A stretch of 64,000 nt of DNA from Caldicellulosiruptor hydrothermalis 108 (GTDB lineage Bacteria; Bacillota; Thermoanaerobacteria; Caldicellulosiruptorales; Caldicellulosiruptoraceae): assembly GCF_000166355.1 (NCBI RefSeq), contig NC_014652.1, forward strand, positions 1,437,001-1,501,000, written 5' to 3'. The position numbers were made by a program, and so were the translations under genes. Under the pieces are notes generated by a model. It was not told where the DNA came from. It searched no databases and saw nothing but the letters and a program-made list of their open reading frames with translations. Positions within the stretch are counted from its first letter, which is position 1; the number at the start of each line of letters is the position of its first letter. Of this stretch, positions 17,668 through 26,716 are shown in pieces.

Positions 17668-18188
17668 TCTTCTTTCAAATTTCTCCCCTTTTTGAGTTTC
17701 AGTAAGTATTTACTTTCTCTCAACACAGTAAAGTAAATGAATATTCCAAATACTGAGTCAAGAATAAATTGAATGATAGAATTACTCAAAAATACTGAAG
17801 GTAGAGGTATTCTATTAAAAGCAATACCTATTGTAACATATTGTAATAAATTCAAAGAAAAGATGTACATTAAAAGAAACAAGAGAAATATCTCAACCCT
17901 TTGCAGATAAATCTTTTCCTTTAGTCTATTTGAGGTAATTACAAGTAAAACCATTAAAAAGAGGTTTAAGAAAAAGCTATTTGTAAATAAAAAACAAAAA
18001 ACAAAAATGATAAACAGATTAGCTATTATTGCATCTGAAAAATCAAAAAATATAGCGTTACTAACAATGAGTGGTAAAAAAAGTAATACAGTGTTTCCTT
18101 TTATTTGAATAACCTCTTGCAGTACTGTTTGAAAAAGAATTGCAATAACAATGTTTATCCCATGTAAAATCAGCTTATTTTTGAGCAA
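17664..18188 (-). CDS. mreD: Rod shape-determining protein MreD
   Basis: This small polytopic membrane protein of about 174 residues has five or six helices and a family-weak sequence, as usual for MreD. Identity rests on topology (IVIAILFQTVLQEVI, FLPLIVSNAIFFDFSDAI) and its place between mreC and mrdA. TTG 18188 is preferred, with AGGTG 9 nt upstream and no overlap with mreC. A GTG at 18200 inside that ribosome site is the alternative. It links MreC to the peptidoglycan synthases at the membrane. Confidence 0.85.
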   Translation of the reverse strand: MLKNKLILHGINIVIAILFQTVLQEVIQIKGNTVLLFLPLIVSNAIFFDFSDAIIANLFIIFVFCFLFTNSFFLNLFLMVLLVITSNRLKEKIYLQRVEIFLLFLLMYIFSLNLLQYVTIGIAFNRIPLPSVFLSNSIIQFILDSVFGIFIYFTVLRESKYLLKLKKGRNLKEE

Positions 18189-18189
18189 T

Positions 18190-19041
18190 TTACTTAACAC
18201 CTACCGACAAATTTATATCTTTTACCTGCTTTATTACCATTACATATTCCACATTTTCGATGTCAACTAAAGGTTCTATTAAAATGTTTTTGGTAAGCTC
18301 AAACCTGTCGTTTTTTATCTGCACAACCCTGCCAATGGCAATTCCTTTTGGAAATATCTCTCCCATCCCAGAGGTTATAACAATATCATTAACTTTAATC
18401 TTAGAATCTTTCGAGATATACCTCAGCTCACATAACCTCTTTGATAAAAGATTGACACTCCCTCTTACAACACCAATTTCTCTTGTTCGCACAACCATAG
18501 CAGATGCTGAAAAGTCAGGGTCAAGCAGCGTTATCACCTTTGCCCAGTTTGCTCCAGCATCTACAACATATCCTATCAGTCCCTGGTTGTTGATAACAAC
18601 CATGTTTTTCTTTACGCCGTTTTTTTCTCCTTTGTCTATGACAAAAAAACTAAGCCATGCTTCTTGAGACCTCTGAACAACTCTGGCAATTTCAAAACTT
18701 GTGGCCAATCCGATTTGTTCTTTGAGTCCCAAAAGTTCTTTTAATTTTATATTTTCACTTTTTATCTCTTCAATGGTAATTTTATCAGTATTTAATTTGT
18801 TCAGCTCTTCTTTTAATCGCTTGTTCTCAGCAATGATTTGGTTGAGATGAAATATTCCGTTTATATATTCTCTTATATCTCTTATAATCTTAACTACTTG
18901 GGAATTTGCAGGAACATATCCCTCTTTCAATTTTCTCGAGACAATATTTGAATCGTAGTTTTTGAGGGATATTACAGTTGCAGCTATACTAAATAAAAAT
19001 GCAAACAAAACAACAATGGTTAACAAAATGTTTCTTTTCAA
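18190..19041 (-). CDS. mreC: Rod shape-determining protein MreC
   Basis: At 283 residues, it has an N-terminal membrane helix (about 5-25), a coiled coil with LNQIIAENKRLKEELNKL near 65-90, and a beta-rich extracytoplasmic part with VINNQGLIGYVVDAG, VITSGMGEIFPKGIAIGRV near 225. It scaffolds the elongation complex and interacts with PBP2. The TTG start at 19041 has GGAGG 10 nt upstream. It lies in the mreBCD order. Confidence 0.93.
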   Translation of the reverse strand: MKRNILLTIVVLFAFLFSIAATVISLKNYDSNIVSRKLKEGYVPANSQVVKIIRDIREYINGIFHLNQIIAENKRLKEELNKLNTDKITIEEIKSENIKLKELLGLKEQIGLATSFEIARVVQRSQEAWLSFFVIDKGEKNGVKKNMVVINNQGLIGYVVDAGANWAKVITLLDPDFSASAMVVRTREIGVVRGSVNLLSKRLCELRYISKDSKIKVNDIVITSGMGEIFPKGIAIGRVVQIKNDRFELTKNILIEPLVDIENVEYVMVIKQVKDINLSVGVK

Positions 19042-19057
19042 AATATTTCATCCTCCA

Positions 19058-20089
19058 CTACCTTGAGCTCCTGTTAATCATCACCTTTTGCAAGGTTTCA
19101 ATTTCTTCCAACGCTTTTCCAGCACCTAACGCAACACAATCAAGAGGTCTTTCAGCTATGTGAACAGGAAGACCAGTTTCTTTGCTTATAAGTTTGTCAA
19201 GCCCTTTTAAAAGCGCACCACCACCTGTCAGCATAATCCCTCTTTCCATAATGTCTGCTGCAAGCTCTGGTGGAGTTTTTTCAAGAGTTTGTTTTATCGC
19301 ATCAACTATTGCCATAACAGGTTCTTTTAAAGCATCTCTTATTTCTGTGGATGAGACCTTTATAGTCTTTGGAAGACCTGTTATAAGGTCTCTTCCTTTT
19401 ATTTCGTACCATTCTTCCTTTTCAAGAGGATATGCAGAGCCAATGTTTATTTTTATCTCCTCTGCGGTTCTGTCACCTATCATTAAGTTGTATTCCTTCT
19501 TTATATAGTTTGAAATTGCCTCGTCAAACTCATCACCAGCAATTCTGAGGGATTTACTGGTGACAATTCCACCTAAGGATATCACAGCAACCTCTGATGT
19601 ACCACCACCAATATCTACCACCATGCTGCCAGACGGCTCATCAACAGGAAGTCCTGCACCAATAGCTGCTGCCATGGGTTCTTCCATTATATAAACCTCT
19701 TTTGCTCCTGCCTTGTAAGCCGATTCTTCCACAGCCCTTCTCTCAACTTCTGTCACACCTGATGGAACACATATCACAACTCTCGGTCTTAAACCAAGAA
19801 ATGATTTTTTGTATGCTTTTTCCATAAAATACTTTAACATAACCTGAGTTGTATAAAAATCAGCAATAACTCCATCTTTCAATGGTCTTATTGCCACAAT
19901 GTTGCCAGGTGTTCGGCCGATCATCTCTTTTGCTTCATTCCCGACTGCCAAAATCTTTCCAGTGTCTTTTTGAACAGCCACAACAGATGGTTCATTTACA
20001 ACAATGCCTTTTCCACGTAAATGTACAAGAGTGTTTGCAGTGCCTAAGTCAATTCCCAAATCTCTGTAGAGTGATTTTAAAAGTCCCAT
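19058..20089 (-). CDS. mreB: Actin-like rod-shape protein MreB
   Basis: This cytoskeletal ATPase of 343 residues directs lateral wall synthesis. Actin-fold motifs are [21 protein letters not shown] (phosphate 1), [18 protein letters not shown] near residue 158 (phosphate 2) and [16 protein letters not shown] near 285 (adenosine). ATG 20089 has GGAGAG just upstream and overlaps the maf stop as TGATG. The adjacent GTG 20092 is an alternative. It is the first shape gene of the cluster. Confidence 0.96.
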   Translation of the reverse strand: MGLLKSLYRDLGIDLGTANTLVHLRGKGIVVNEPSVVAVQKDTGKILAVGNEAKEMIGRTPGNIVAIRPLKDGVIADFYTTQVMLKYFMEKAYKKSFLGLRPRVVICVPSGVTEVERRAVEESAYKAGAKEVYIMEEPMAAAIGAGLPVDEPSGSMVVDIGGGTSEVAVISLGGIVTSKSLRIAGDEFDEAISNYIKKEYNLMIGDRTAEEIKINIGSAYPLEKEEWYEIKGRDLITGLPKTIKVSSTEIRDALKEPVMAIVDAIKQTLEKTPPELAADIMERGIMLTGGGALLKGLDKLISKETGLPVHIAERPLDCVALGAGKALEEIETLQKVMINRSSR

Positions 20090-20697
20090 CACAACTCTCC
20101 TTTCATTAAGTCATATCCAAGTTTTCGTAGCATGATGTTTAGTCTGTACAAGGGAAGACCAACTACATTGTAAAAACAGCCCTCTATCCTTTCAACAATT
20201 AAGCTTCCAAAACCTTGGATTGCATACGCCCCTGCTTTATCAAAAGGCTCTTTTGTTGAGATATATCTTAATATCTCCTCATCGGACATATGCTTTATAT
20301 AAACGTTACTTTTTTCGTATTCCACCAAAATTCTCTCCCTTGGTCCATCAATTATACATACACCGGTGTAAACACTATGCCACTTACCGCTTATTTTTCT
20401 GAGCATCCAGAAAGCTTCATCTTCATTTGAGGGCTTCCCCAGGATAACTCCTTCAACAAACACCACAGTGTCAGCTGCAATAACCAAACTTTGTTTATTA
20501 TCTTCCCCAAGTTTATTAAAAACCTCTTGAGCTTTCTTTTTAGCAAGCTGCATTACATTTTCTTCAACCGACAGACTTTGATCTATACTTTCATCAAGGT
20601 TTGATGGAATTACTTCAAACTCAATGCCAAACTGCTTTAAAAGCTCTATTCTTCTGGGTGATGAGGATGCAAGAATTACTCTTTTCAATTTTGTCAA
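20089..20697 (-). CDS. maf: Maf-type nucleoside triphosphate pyrophosphatase
   Basis: This house-cleaning enzyme of 202 residues hydrolyses non-canonical dTTP/UTP-type nucleotides. [17 protein letters not shown] near the start is the signature, followed by [27 protein letters not shown] near residue 68 and [12 protein letters not shown] near 155. TTG 20697 has GGGG 6 nt upstream. The maf-mreB order is typical of Firmicutes. It appears to lead the shape/division operon. Confidence 0.93.
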   Translation of the reverse strand: MTKLKRVILASSSPRRIELLKQFGIEFEVIPSNLDESIDQSLSVEENVMQLAKKKAQEVFNKLGEDNKQSLVIAADTVVFVEGVILGKPSNEDEAFWMLRKISGKWHSVYTGVCIIDGPRERILVEYEKSNVYIKHMSDEEILRYISTKEPFDKAGAYAIQGFGSLIVERIEGCFYNVVGLPLYRLNIMLRKLGYDLMKGEL

Positions 20698-20810
20698 GCA
20701 TAACCCCTTTCATACACTGTGTTTTGAATGTGAATTTTGTGTAGTCTTTCTTGGCTCTCTGATATTCTATTATATCATTAATATGTTACAAAAAAAATAA
20801 CTTTTGATAA

Positions 20811-20850
20811 AAAAAGAAGCTGGCAAATCAATATTACCAGCTTCTTTTTC
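20811..20850 (-). terminator. Terminator of the hydrogenase operon
   Basis: GAAGCTGG and CCAGCTTC arms (20816-20823 and 20837-20844) form a perfect stem around a short AT-rich loop. On the minus strand it is followed by a TTTTTTT run. It lies 25 nt past the hydA stop. Confidence 0.88.
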
Positions 20851-20868
20851 CTAAGATTTAAATTAAGC

Positions 20869-22608
20869 TCAGTACAGTGGTCTTTTCTTATAGTGTGTAT
20901 GCAGAATATGATGAGCTTTTTCGCTATTTGGATGGCCTAAGAACTCTTCATATAATCTTTTTACAGCAGGGTTTTCATGAGACTTTCTTATTGGCAGGGA
21001 CCTATCCTCATCGTATATTGCGCTTGCTCTGAGCTTTGCAACATCTACTTTCTCCTTGACCTTTGCAGGAACAATTGGCTGTCCACCACCCATTATGCAT
21101 CCGCCAGGGCATGCCATGATTTCTATAAAGTGATACTCTTTTTCACCGTTTTTGACCATCTCAAGAAGTTTTTTAGCGTTTGCAAGACCATGTGCAACAG
21201 CTGCTTTAATCTTCATACTGCCAACGTCAATCTCAGCCTCTCTTATTCCTTCAAGACCACGAACTTGAGTAATTTCGACATTTTCAAGTGTTTTTCCTGT
21301 TAGCACTTCATATACAGTTCGCAGTGCTGCTTCCATTACACCACCTGTTGTTCCAAAGATGACACCTGCACCTGTTGCATCTCCCATTGGGTCATCAAAA
21401 TGGCTATCCGGCAGGTTCACAAAGTCAATTCCCGCTTCTTTTATCATTCTTGCGAGCTCTCTTGTTGTCAATACTGCATCAACATCTGGATATCCACTTG
21501 CAGCAAGTTCTTCTCTTTGAGCTTCGAATTTCTTAGCGGTACATGGCATGACAGACACAACAAACATGTTCGCAGGGTCAATTCCCATTTTCTGTGCAAA
21601 GTATGTCTTTAAAATAGCACCAAACATCTCATGTGGTGATTTGCAGGTAGATAAATTATCTAAAAATTCTGGGAAGTAGTGTTCACAGAACTTAATCCAG
21701 CCCGGAGAACAAGAAGTAATAAGAGGAAGTTTACCGCCATTTTTGATTCTATTTATTAGCTCTGTACCTTCTTCCATAATGGTAAGGTCTGCGCCTGTGT
21801 CTGTATCAAATACCTTGTCAAATCCAAGCATCTTGAGAGCAGTTACCATCTTGCCTGTAACTCTTGTGCCTATTGGAAGTCCAAACTCTTCACCAAGCGC
21901 AACTCTGACAGCTGGGGCTGTTTGAACAACCACATATTTGTTCTTGTCTGCAAGTGCCTTCCACACAATGTCTGTTGAATCTTTTTCTCTTAAAGCTCCA
22001 ACTGGGCAAGCCTGAATACATTGACCACACATTGTACATGCAACATCATTTAGACTTCTGTCAAATGCAGTGGATATAACTGTTCTGAAACCTCTGTAAT
22101 TTGCGTTTATAACTCCAACCTCTTGAACATTCCTGCAGACATTTATACATCTTTTACAAAGTATACACTTATTTGGGTCTCTTACAACAGAAGGTGAAAA
22201 ATCATCAAGAGGTCTTCTTATATTTTCGCCTTCATATCTAATTTGCTTAACATTTAAATCTTCTGCAAGTTTTTGAAGTTCACAGTTTCTGCTTCTGACA
22301 CATGTCAAGCAGCTCCTGTCATGATTCGAAAGAATAAGCTCAAGATTGACCTTTCTTGCTTTTCTTACCCTTTCACTGTTTGTGATGACCTCCATGCCTT
22401 CTGACACAGGGTAGACACAAGCAGCTTGCAAGCTTCTTGCCCCTTTTACTTCAACAACGCACATTCTGCAAGCACCAATTTCATTTATACCTTTGAGATA
22501 ACAAAGGGTTGGAATCTCAACTCCTGCTTTGCGTGCTGCCTGAAGCACTGTATAATCCTTTGGCACCTGAATCTTCTTGCCATCTATTGTTATATTCACC
22601 ATTTCCAT
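20869..22608 (-). CDS. hydA: [FeFe] hydrogenase catalytic subunit HydA (NAD-linked, bifurcating type)
   Basis: This 579-residue protein makes H2. In order it has a [2Fe-2S] domain (CYLKGINEIGACRMC, 35-50), a His-Cys [4Fe-4S] segment (HDRSCLTCVRSRNC near 95), two [4Fe-4S] ferredoxin motifs (CILCKRCINVC, CTMCGQCIQAC), the H-cluster domain (TSCSPGW near 300, VMPCTAKK near 355, MACPGGCIMGGGQP near 500) and a C-terminal small-subunit-like region. The first H motif is TSCS rather than the usual TSCC. With HydB and HydC it should couple NADH and reduced ferredoxin oxidation to H2 formation. Confidence 0.95.
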   Translation of the reverse strand: MEMVNITIDGKKIQVPKDYTVLQAARKAGVEIPTLCYLKGINEIGACRMCVVEVKGARSLQAACVYPVSEGMEVITNSERVRKARKVNLELILSNHDRSCLTCVRSRNCELQKLAEDLNVKQIRYEGENIRRPLDDFSPSVVRDPNKCILCKRCINVCRNVQEVGVINANYRGFRTVISTAFDRSLNDVACTMCGQCIQACPVGALREKDSTDIVWKALADKNKYVVVQTAPAVRVALGEEFGLPIGTRVTGKMVTALKMLGFDKVFDTDTGADLTIMEEGTELINRIKNGGKLPLITSCSPGWIKFCEHYFPEFLDNLSTCKSPHEMFGAILKTYFAQKMGIDPANMFVVSVMPCTAKKFEAQREELAASGYPDVDAVLTTRELARMIKEAGIDFVNLPDSHFDDPMGDATGAGVIFGTTGGVMEAALRTVYEVLTGKTLENVEITQVRGLEGIREAEIDVGSMKIKAAVAHGLANAKKLLEMVKNGEKEYHFIEIMACPGGCIMGGGQPIVPAKVKEKVDVAKLRASAIYDEDRSLPIRKSHENPAVKRLYEEFLGHPNSEKAHHILHTHYKKRPLY

Positions 22609-22627
22609 TTGTCATACCCTCCCTTGA

Positions 22628-24424
22628 TTATGCCTTCTTGGAGATTGCTTTAAACGGACACTTCTCTATGCAAACGCCGCATTTGATACATTTGCTCTGA
22701 TCAATCTCAAAAGGCTTTTTAATCTGGCCTGTGATAGCATTTGCAGGACAGTTCTTAGCACATATGCCACAGCCTTTGCAAAGTTCTTTGTCTATCACAA
22801 TTCTGAGCAGTGCCTTGCAAGCACCTGCTGGACATCTCTTTTCTTTTACATGTGCCTCATATTCATCTCTAAAGTATCTTAGTGTACTCAAAACAGGGTT
22901 TGGTGCAGTCTGACCAAGTCCACAAAGAGCACTGTCTTTTATTGAGTATGCAAGCTCTTCTAACTTTTCTAAATCCTCTTCTGTGCCATTTCCGCTTGTT
23001 ATCTTCTGCAAAATTTCAAGCATTCTTCTTGTCCCTATTCTACATGGTGGACATTTTCCGCATGACTCATCAACTGTAAATTCTAAGAAGAACTTTGCTA
23101 TGTCAACCATACAGGTGTCTTCATCCATTACAATCATTCCGCCAGATCCCATCATTGTACCAAGTGCAGTCAAAGAATCAAAGTCAATTGGTGTGTCCAT
23201 AAGCGATGCTGGAATACATCCACCTGATGGTCCACCTGTTTGAACTGCCTTAAATTTCTTGCCGCCAGGAATTCCGCCACCAATATCCTCAACTATCTCT
23301 CTTACAGTTGTTCCCATTGGAACTTCAATAAGTCCTGTATTATTAACCTTTCCAACAAGTGCAAAAACTTTTGTCCCTTTGCTTTTTTCTGTTCCAATTG
23401 ATGCAAACCACTCTGGTCCCTTTAGAATTATTACTGGAATGTTTGCGTACGTCTCAACGTTATTAAGTAAAGTAGGTTTTCCCCACAAACCTTTTACAGC
23501 TGGGAATGGTGGTCTTGGTCGTGGTTCTCCTCTGTGTCCTTCAATTGATGTCATCAGCGCTGTTTCCTCACCACAAACAAATGCACCAGCACCAAGCCTT
23601 ATTTCGATATCAAATTCAAAGTTTGTACCCAAGATATTCTTGCCCAAAAGCCCGTACTGCCTTGCCTGCTCTATGGCAATTTCAAGTCTTTTTACTGCCA
23701 ATGGATACTCTGCTCTGACATACACATAACCTTGCTTTGAACCAATTGCATACCCAGCGATAGCCATCGCTTCAATTACAGAATGCGGATCGCCTTCCAA
23801 GATACTTCTGTCCATGTACGCTCCGGGATCACCCTCGTCAGCGTTGCAAACAACATACTTAACATCACCTGGAGCTTTTGCTGCAAATTCCCATTTGAGT
23901 CCTGTTGGAAAGCCACCGCCACCTCTTCCTCTAAGACCTGACCTTTTTACCCAGTCAACCACCTGTTCAGGTGTCATCTCTGTAAGTACCTTTGCTAAAG
24001 CCTTGTAACCATCATACGCGATATATTCTTCGATATTTTCTGGATTTATAACACCGCAGTTTCTGAGAGCAATTCGCATCTGTTTTTTATAGAATTTGAC
24101 CTCATTTAACGATTTAATCTGACCTTCTTCTATCGACTCTTTATATAAAAGTCTTTTTACTATTCTTCCTTTTAAAAGATGCTCTTCAACAATCTCTTTT
24201 ACATCAGAGTCTGCAACCTTGCTATAAAATGCTCCTTCTGGATAAACAATGACAATTGGACCTTCTGCACAAAGACCAAAACAACCTGTACGAATTACCT
24301 GAACCTCATCTTTTAAATTCTGAGCTTCAATCTCTTTTAAAAATGCATCATATATTCTATCTGACCCACCTGATGTACAACCTGTCCCACCGCATACAAG
24401 AACGTGCGATCTGTACAATGGCAT
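22628..24424 (-). CDS. hydB: Hydrogenase NADH/flavin subunit HydB (NuoF-like)
   Basis: This 598-residue subunit binds FMN and NADH. It has an N-terminal thioredoxin-like [2Fe-2S] domain ([10 protein letters not shown], then TGCFGLC), the NuoF core with [16 protein letters not shown] near 165 (FMN/NADH site), an SLBB segment, a [4Fe-4S] motif [10 protein letters not shown] near 460, and two C-terminal ferredoxin motifs ([22 protein letters not shown]). This layout matches HydB of bifurcating hydrogenases. ATG 24424 has GGAGG close upstream, and hydA follows 19 nt later. Confidence 0.95.
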   Translation of the reverse strand: MPLYRSHVLVCGGTGCTSGGSDRIYDAFLKEIEAQNLKDEVQVIRTGCFGLCAEGPIVIVYPEGAFYSKVADSDVKEIVEEHLLKGRIVKRLLYKESIEEGQIKSLNEVKFYKKQMRIALRNCGVINPENIEEYIAYDGYKALAKVLTEMTPEQVVDWVKRSGLRGRGGGGFPTGLKWEFAAKAPGDVKYVVCNADEGDPGAYMDRSILEGDPHSVIEAMAIAGYAIGSKQGYVYVRAEYPLAVKRLEIAIEQARQYGLLGKNILGTNFEFDIEIRLGAGAFVCGEETALMTSIEGHRGEPRPRPPFPAVKGLWGKPTLLNNVETYANIPVIILKGPEWFASIGTEKSKGTKVFALVGKVNNTGLIEVPMGTTVREIVEDIGGGIPGGKKFKAVQTGGPSGGCIPASLMDTPIDFDSLTALGTMMGSGGMIVMDEDTCMVDIAKFFLEFTVDESCGKCPPCRIGTRRMLEILQKITSGNGTEEDLEKLEELAYSIKDSALCGLGQTAPNPVLSTLRYFRDEYEAHVKEKRCPAGACKALLRIVIDKELCKGCGICAKNCPANAITGQIKKPFEIDQSKCIKCGVCIEKCPFKAISKKA

Positions 24425-24441
24425 GTTAGCCTTCCCTCCTT

Positions 24442-24831
24442 TTAGTTATTTGCCTCTTTATTTTCTTCATAGCCAATTGTGTATTCATATACTGGTTTTC
24501 CATTGACCAAATGCTCTGCAACAACCTTTAAAACTTTTTCAGGAGTCATTTTAACATATGTGACCTTTTCTTTATTTGGTTCATAAACCTCCACAATTGG
24601 TTCATACTTGCAAAGCCCAATACAACCCGTCTGAACAACTGTGACGTTTTTTAAATTCCTTTTTTGAATCTCTTCAACAAACTTTAGCATGACAGGTCTT
24701 GCACCTGCTGCTATTCCACATGTTGCCATTCCAACAACAACTCTTATACCTTCGCCTTGCTGTTTTCTGAACTCAAGCTCTTCTAACGCCTTTTTCCTTA
24801 TTTCTTCAAGCTCTTGAATAGACTTAATCAT
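24442..24831 (-). CDS. Thioredoxin-like [2Fe-2S] ferredoxin (NuoE C-domain-like)
   Basis: At 129 residues, it has a helical N-terminus and a thioredoxin-like [2Fe-2S] fold whose ligands are in [11 protein letters not shown] and [12 protein letters not shown]. It resembles the N-terminal domain of HydB and the C-terminal domain of HydC. In related clusters an extra subunit of this kind (HydD-like) is cotranscribed with hydABC and may act as an additional electron carrier. The first motif has one Cys (ATCGIA) where many homologues have two near each other, so cluster coordination is worth checking. Confidence 0.85.
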   Translation of the reverse strand: MIKSIQELEEIRKKALEELEFRKQQGEGIRVVVGMATCGIAAGARPVMLKFVEEIQKRNLKNVTVVQTGCIGLCKYEPIVEVYEPNKEKVTYVKMTPEKVLKVVAEHLVNGKPVYEYTIGYEENKEANN

Positions 24832-25383
24832 TTATTTTACACCTCCGGTTAAATTTGATAAACCACTTTCTAACTGACCACGAATAAAGTCAAGAACGCT
24901 CAGAGTATTTAAAGGAATATCATCACCCAGAACGTCTCGGATGCTTCTTGTGTCAAAAGTAAACTCGTTTCGGTCTTTTTTGTAACAAAACTTAAAATCC
25001 AAATCAGGTGCTCCGGTTATAAGTGCAAGTAAGGTCTCGGTTATATTTCCAAGAGGAGGTCTATCTATATGAGAATGTTTCATCTTAAGCACTATTTTAG
25101 TGCCTTTTTCAAGCCTTTCAATAGTGAAGCTTCCTTCACAGTCCATTGCAAGTTGTTTTGCTAAAGAAAGACCAAGTCCTACCTTTCGCGTTTTTCTTGT
25201 GGTGTAAAAAGGGTCTGTCACTTTATCAATAACATCCTGTGGAATTCCTCTGCCGTTATCCTCTATTGTAATGGTAAAAAGATCCTCTTTCAAATCTTCG
25301 GCAATCTCAATCTTAACCAAACTTGCATCTGCTTCTATCGAATTTTGCACAAGGTCAAGGATATAAAGCGAAAGCTCGTTCAA
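24832..25383 (-). CDS. GHKL ATPase, histidine-kinase-like, in the hydrogenase operon
   Basis: This 183-residue protein is a stand-alone histidine kinase ATPase domain. An N box lies in LYILDLVQNSIEA, then IEDNGRGIP (G1 box) and GLGLSLAKQLA (G2 box). There is no sensor, no membrane helix and no conventional dimerisation His-box ahead of it. A C-terminal domain of about 80 residues is unassigned. It lies between hydC and the ferredoxin gene with its stop adjoining the next ATG. The role is unknown; similar genes recur in clostridial hydABC operons. TTG 25383 has AAGGTGAT upstream. Confidence 0.82.
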   Translation of the reverse strand: MNELSLYILDLVQNSIEADASLVKIEIAEDLKEDLFTITIEDNGRGIPQDVIDKVTDPFYTTRKTRKVGLGLSLAKQLAMDCEGSFTIERLEKGTKIVLKMKHSHIDRPPLGNITETLLALITGAPDLDFKFCYKKDRNEFTFDTRSIRDVLGDDIPLNTLSVLDFIRGQLESGLSNLTGGVK

Positions 25384-25423
25384 TTAAATCACCTTATATT
25401 TTCACCGTTGTCAATTTGTTAAG

Positions 25424-25906
25424 TTAATATCTTAACAAGATATCTTCAACATCATCCACACTCAATTTCCCGTAAACAGTATTGTCAATCACAACAACCG
25501 GTGCCAATCCACAAGCTCCCAAACATCTTGTCGCTTCAATTGAAAATTTACCATCTTCTGTTGTTTCACCTACATCAATCTTTAAAAGTTCTTTTAACTT
25601 ATCCAAAATCTTGTCTGCACCCTTAACATAACAAGCTGTACCCATGCATACACTTATCTTATGGTCCCCTGTCGGCTTTAACGTAAAGCGTGTATAAAAT
25701 GTTGCAACACCGTAAACCTCTGCCATGGGTATATTGAGTCCTTCTGCTATTCTTTTCTGAACTTCATATGGCAAGTATCCAAAAAGTTCCTGTGCCTCAT
25801 GCAAAACTGGGATCAAAGCCCCTCTTCTTGATTTATTTTTTTCAATAATCTCATCAAGCTTTTTGAAATTTTCTTCTGTCAAATTTTTCCCTTGACAACA
25901 AGACAT
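25424..25906 (-). CDS. hydC: Hydrogenase subunit HydC (NuoE-like)
   Basis: This 160-residue [2Fe-2S] subunit has an N-terminal helical bundle (SRRGALIPVLHEAQELFGYLP) and a thioredoxin-like domain with the ligands in CMGTACYVKGADK and ATRCLGACGLAP. It passes electrons between HydB and HydA. ATG 25906 is chosen because AAGGGGG lies 10 nt upstream and the resulting length fits NuoE. A longer frame to 25981 would cover the promoter and operators. It is the first gene of the hydC-kinase-ferredoxin-hydB-hydA operon. Confidence 0.93.
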   Translation of the reverse strand: MSCCQGKNLTEENFKKLDEIIEKNKSRRGALIPVLHEAQELFGYLPYEVQKRIAEGLNIPMAEVYGVATFYTRFTLKPTGDHKISVCMGTACYVKGADKILDKLKELLKIDVGETTEDGKFSIEATRCLGACGLAPVVVIDNTVYGKLSVDDVEDILLRY

Positions 25907-25926
25907 GAATCTGCATCCCCCTTCTA

Positions 25927-25944
25927 TTGTTAGAAATTTAACAT
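25927..25944. promoter_or_regulatory. Rex-like operator 1 (downstream site)
   Basis: TTGTTAGAAATTTAACAT contains the dyad TGTTA-N6-TAACA, the spacing of the Rex consensus TTGTTAANNNNTTAACAA. It lies between the expected transcription start and the hydC ribosome site, where bound repressor would act as a roadblock. Centre 25935.5. Confidence 0.6.
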
Positions 25945-25959
25945 ACTGAGTTAAAACTA

Positions 25960-25977
25960 CTGTTAATATTGTAACAT
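25960..25977. promoter_or_regulatory. Rex-like operator 2 (over the -10)
   Basis: TGTTAATATTGTAACA (25961-25976) is a second TGTTA-N6-TAACA dyad. Its centre is 33 bp from that of operator 1, about three helical turns, and it covers the TACAAT -10. Rex senses NADH/NAD ratio and commonly controls hydrogenase and fermentation genes. Confidence 0.6.
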
Positions 25978-25996
25978 ACAACGGGTTATAAATGAA
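25968..25996 (-). promoter_or_regulatory. Probable hydC operon promoter
   Basis: Minus strand TACAAT (25973-25968) is preceded at 17 nt by a weak TTCATT (25996-25991). The weak -35 and an operator over the -10 fit a regulated promoter. Confidence 0.5.
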
Positions 25997-26014
25997 GTAT
26001 AAATTTTGAAGAAT

Positions 26015-26716
26015 TTAATCGAAAAATATTGTATACAGTATATCACTTTCAATAAAAAATTCTCTTTCGTTTATTTCCCATAGATGATGAGCATCTGAGG
26101 AGTGGAGAAAAATATAATCTCTGTTTTGAGGAAGAAACTTGGTAAATTCTATTTCAGTGGTCTTATATACCTCTAAAAAGGTCAAATCAGTTAGCTCTTC
26201 AGGCAAAAAACCAAGCCTTCCAATTACACCAAAAGATTGTCTGTTTATGTGGGCAGGGACAAAAATCATATTGTAGAATTTGGAAACCTCATAAACCTGT
26301 TTTAAGTTTAGAGTAAGTGGTTGAAGAAGAAGTTTTTCATAGCTTCCGATTATATTGTCCTGTGTATCAACAATGTATTGATTACCATAAATGTCTTCTC
26401 TGAGCTTTACAAAAGGCAGATGTTTGTCAATAATGCTCTGAAATTCTCTTATAATTGAAACATCTTTGTGCTTAAAATACAGCAGAACATGAATCTCCTC
26501 TTCTGTTTCAATCTCAACTCCAGGTATAAACAGAATGTCAAGTAAACTTGCCACTTCTAAAAAACTTTCAAGGTTTAATGAGCAGTTATGGTCTGTCACA
26601 GATATAACATCTAATCCCTTTAACTTAGCCATATTTATTATATTATGTGGCGTCATATCATTGTCTGCACACGGAGAAAGCAACGAATGAATATGAAGAT
26701 CATAATAAAGCTTCAT
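26015..26716 (-). CDS. PHP-domain metal-dependent phosphoesterase
   Basis: This 233-residue PHP-fold protein has the metal motifs YDLHIHSLLSPCADND near the start, ISVTDHNCSLNL near residue 40, PGVEIETEEEIHVL near 66, PAHINR near 152 and SSDAHHLWEI near 203. It is related to predicted phosphoesterases of the TrpH/YciV type. It ends a regulatory cluster with DRTGG proteins, an anti-sigma-like ATPase and a sensory hydrogenase, and its start overlaps the DRTGG gene by 17 nt. A role in nucleotide or phosphoprotein turnover in that cluster is inferred only. Confidence 0.85.
   Translation of the reverse strand: MKLYYDLHIHSLLSPCADNDMTPHNIINMAKLKGLDVISVTDHNCSLNLESFLEVASLLDILFIPGVEIETEEEIHVLLYFKHKDVSIIREFQSIIDKHLPFVKLREDIYGNQYIVDTQDNIIGSYEKLLLQPLTLNLKQVYEVSKFYNMIFVPAHINRQSFGVIGRLGFLPEELTDLTFLEVYKTTEIEFTKFLPQNRDYIFLHSSDAHHLWEINEREFFIESDILYTIFFD

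Noticed and set aside
23259..23729. 156-codon plus-strand open frame opposite hydB
   Set aside because: Pro/Ser-rich antisense shadow with no start context.
25414..25440. Dyad at the hydC end as a third Rex site
   Set aside because: Half-site spacing is longer than the Rex consensus (N9 between TTGTTAA and TTAACAA rather than N4); reported only as an unexplained dyad.
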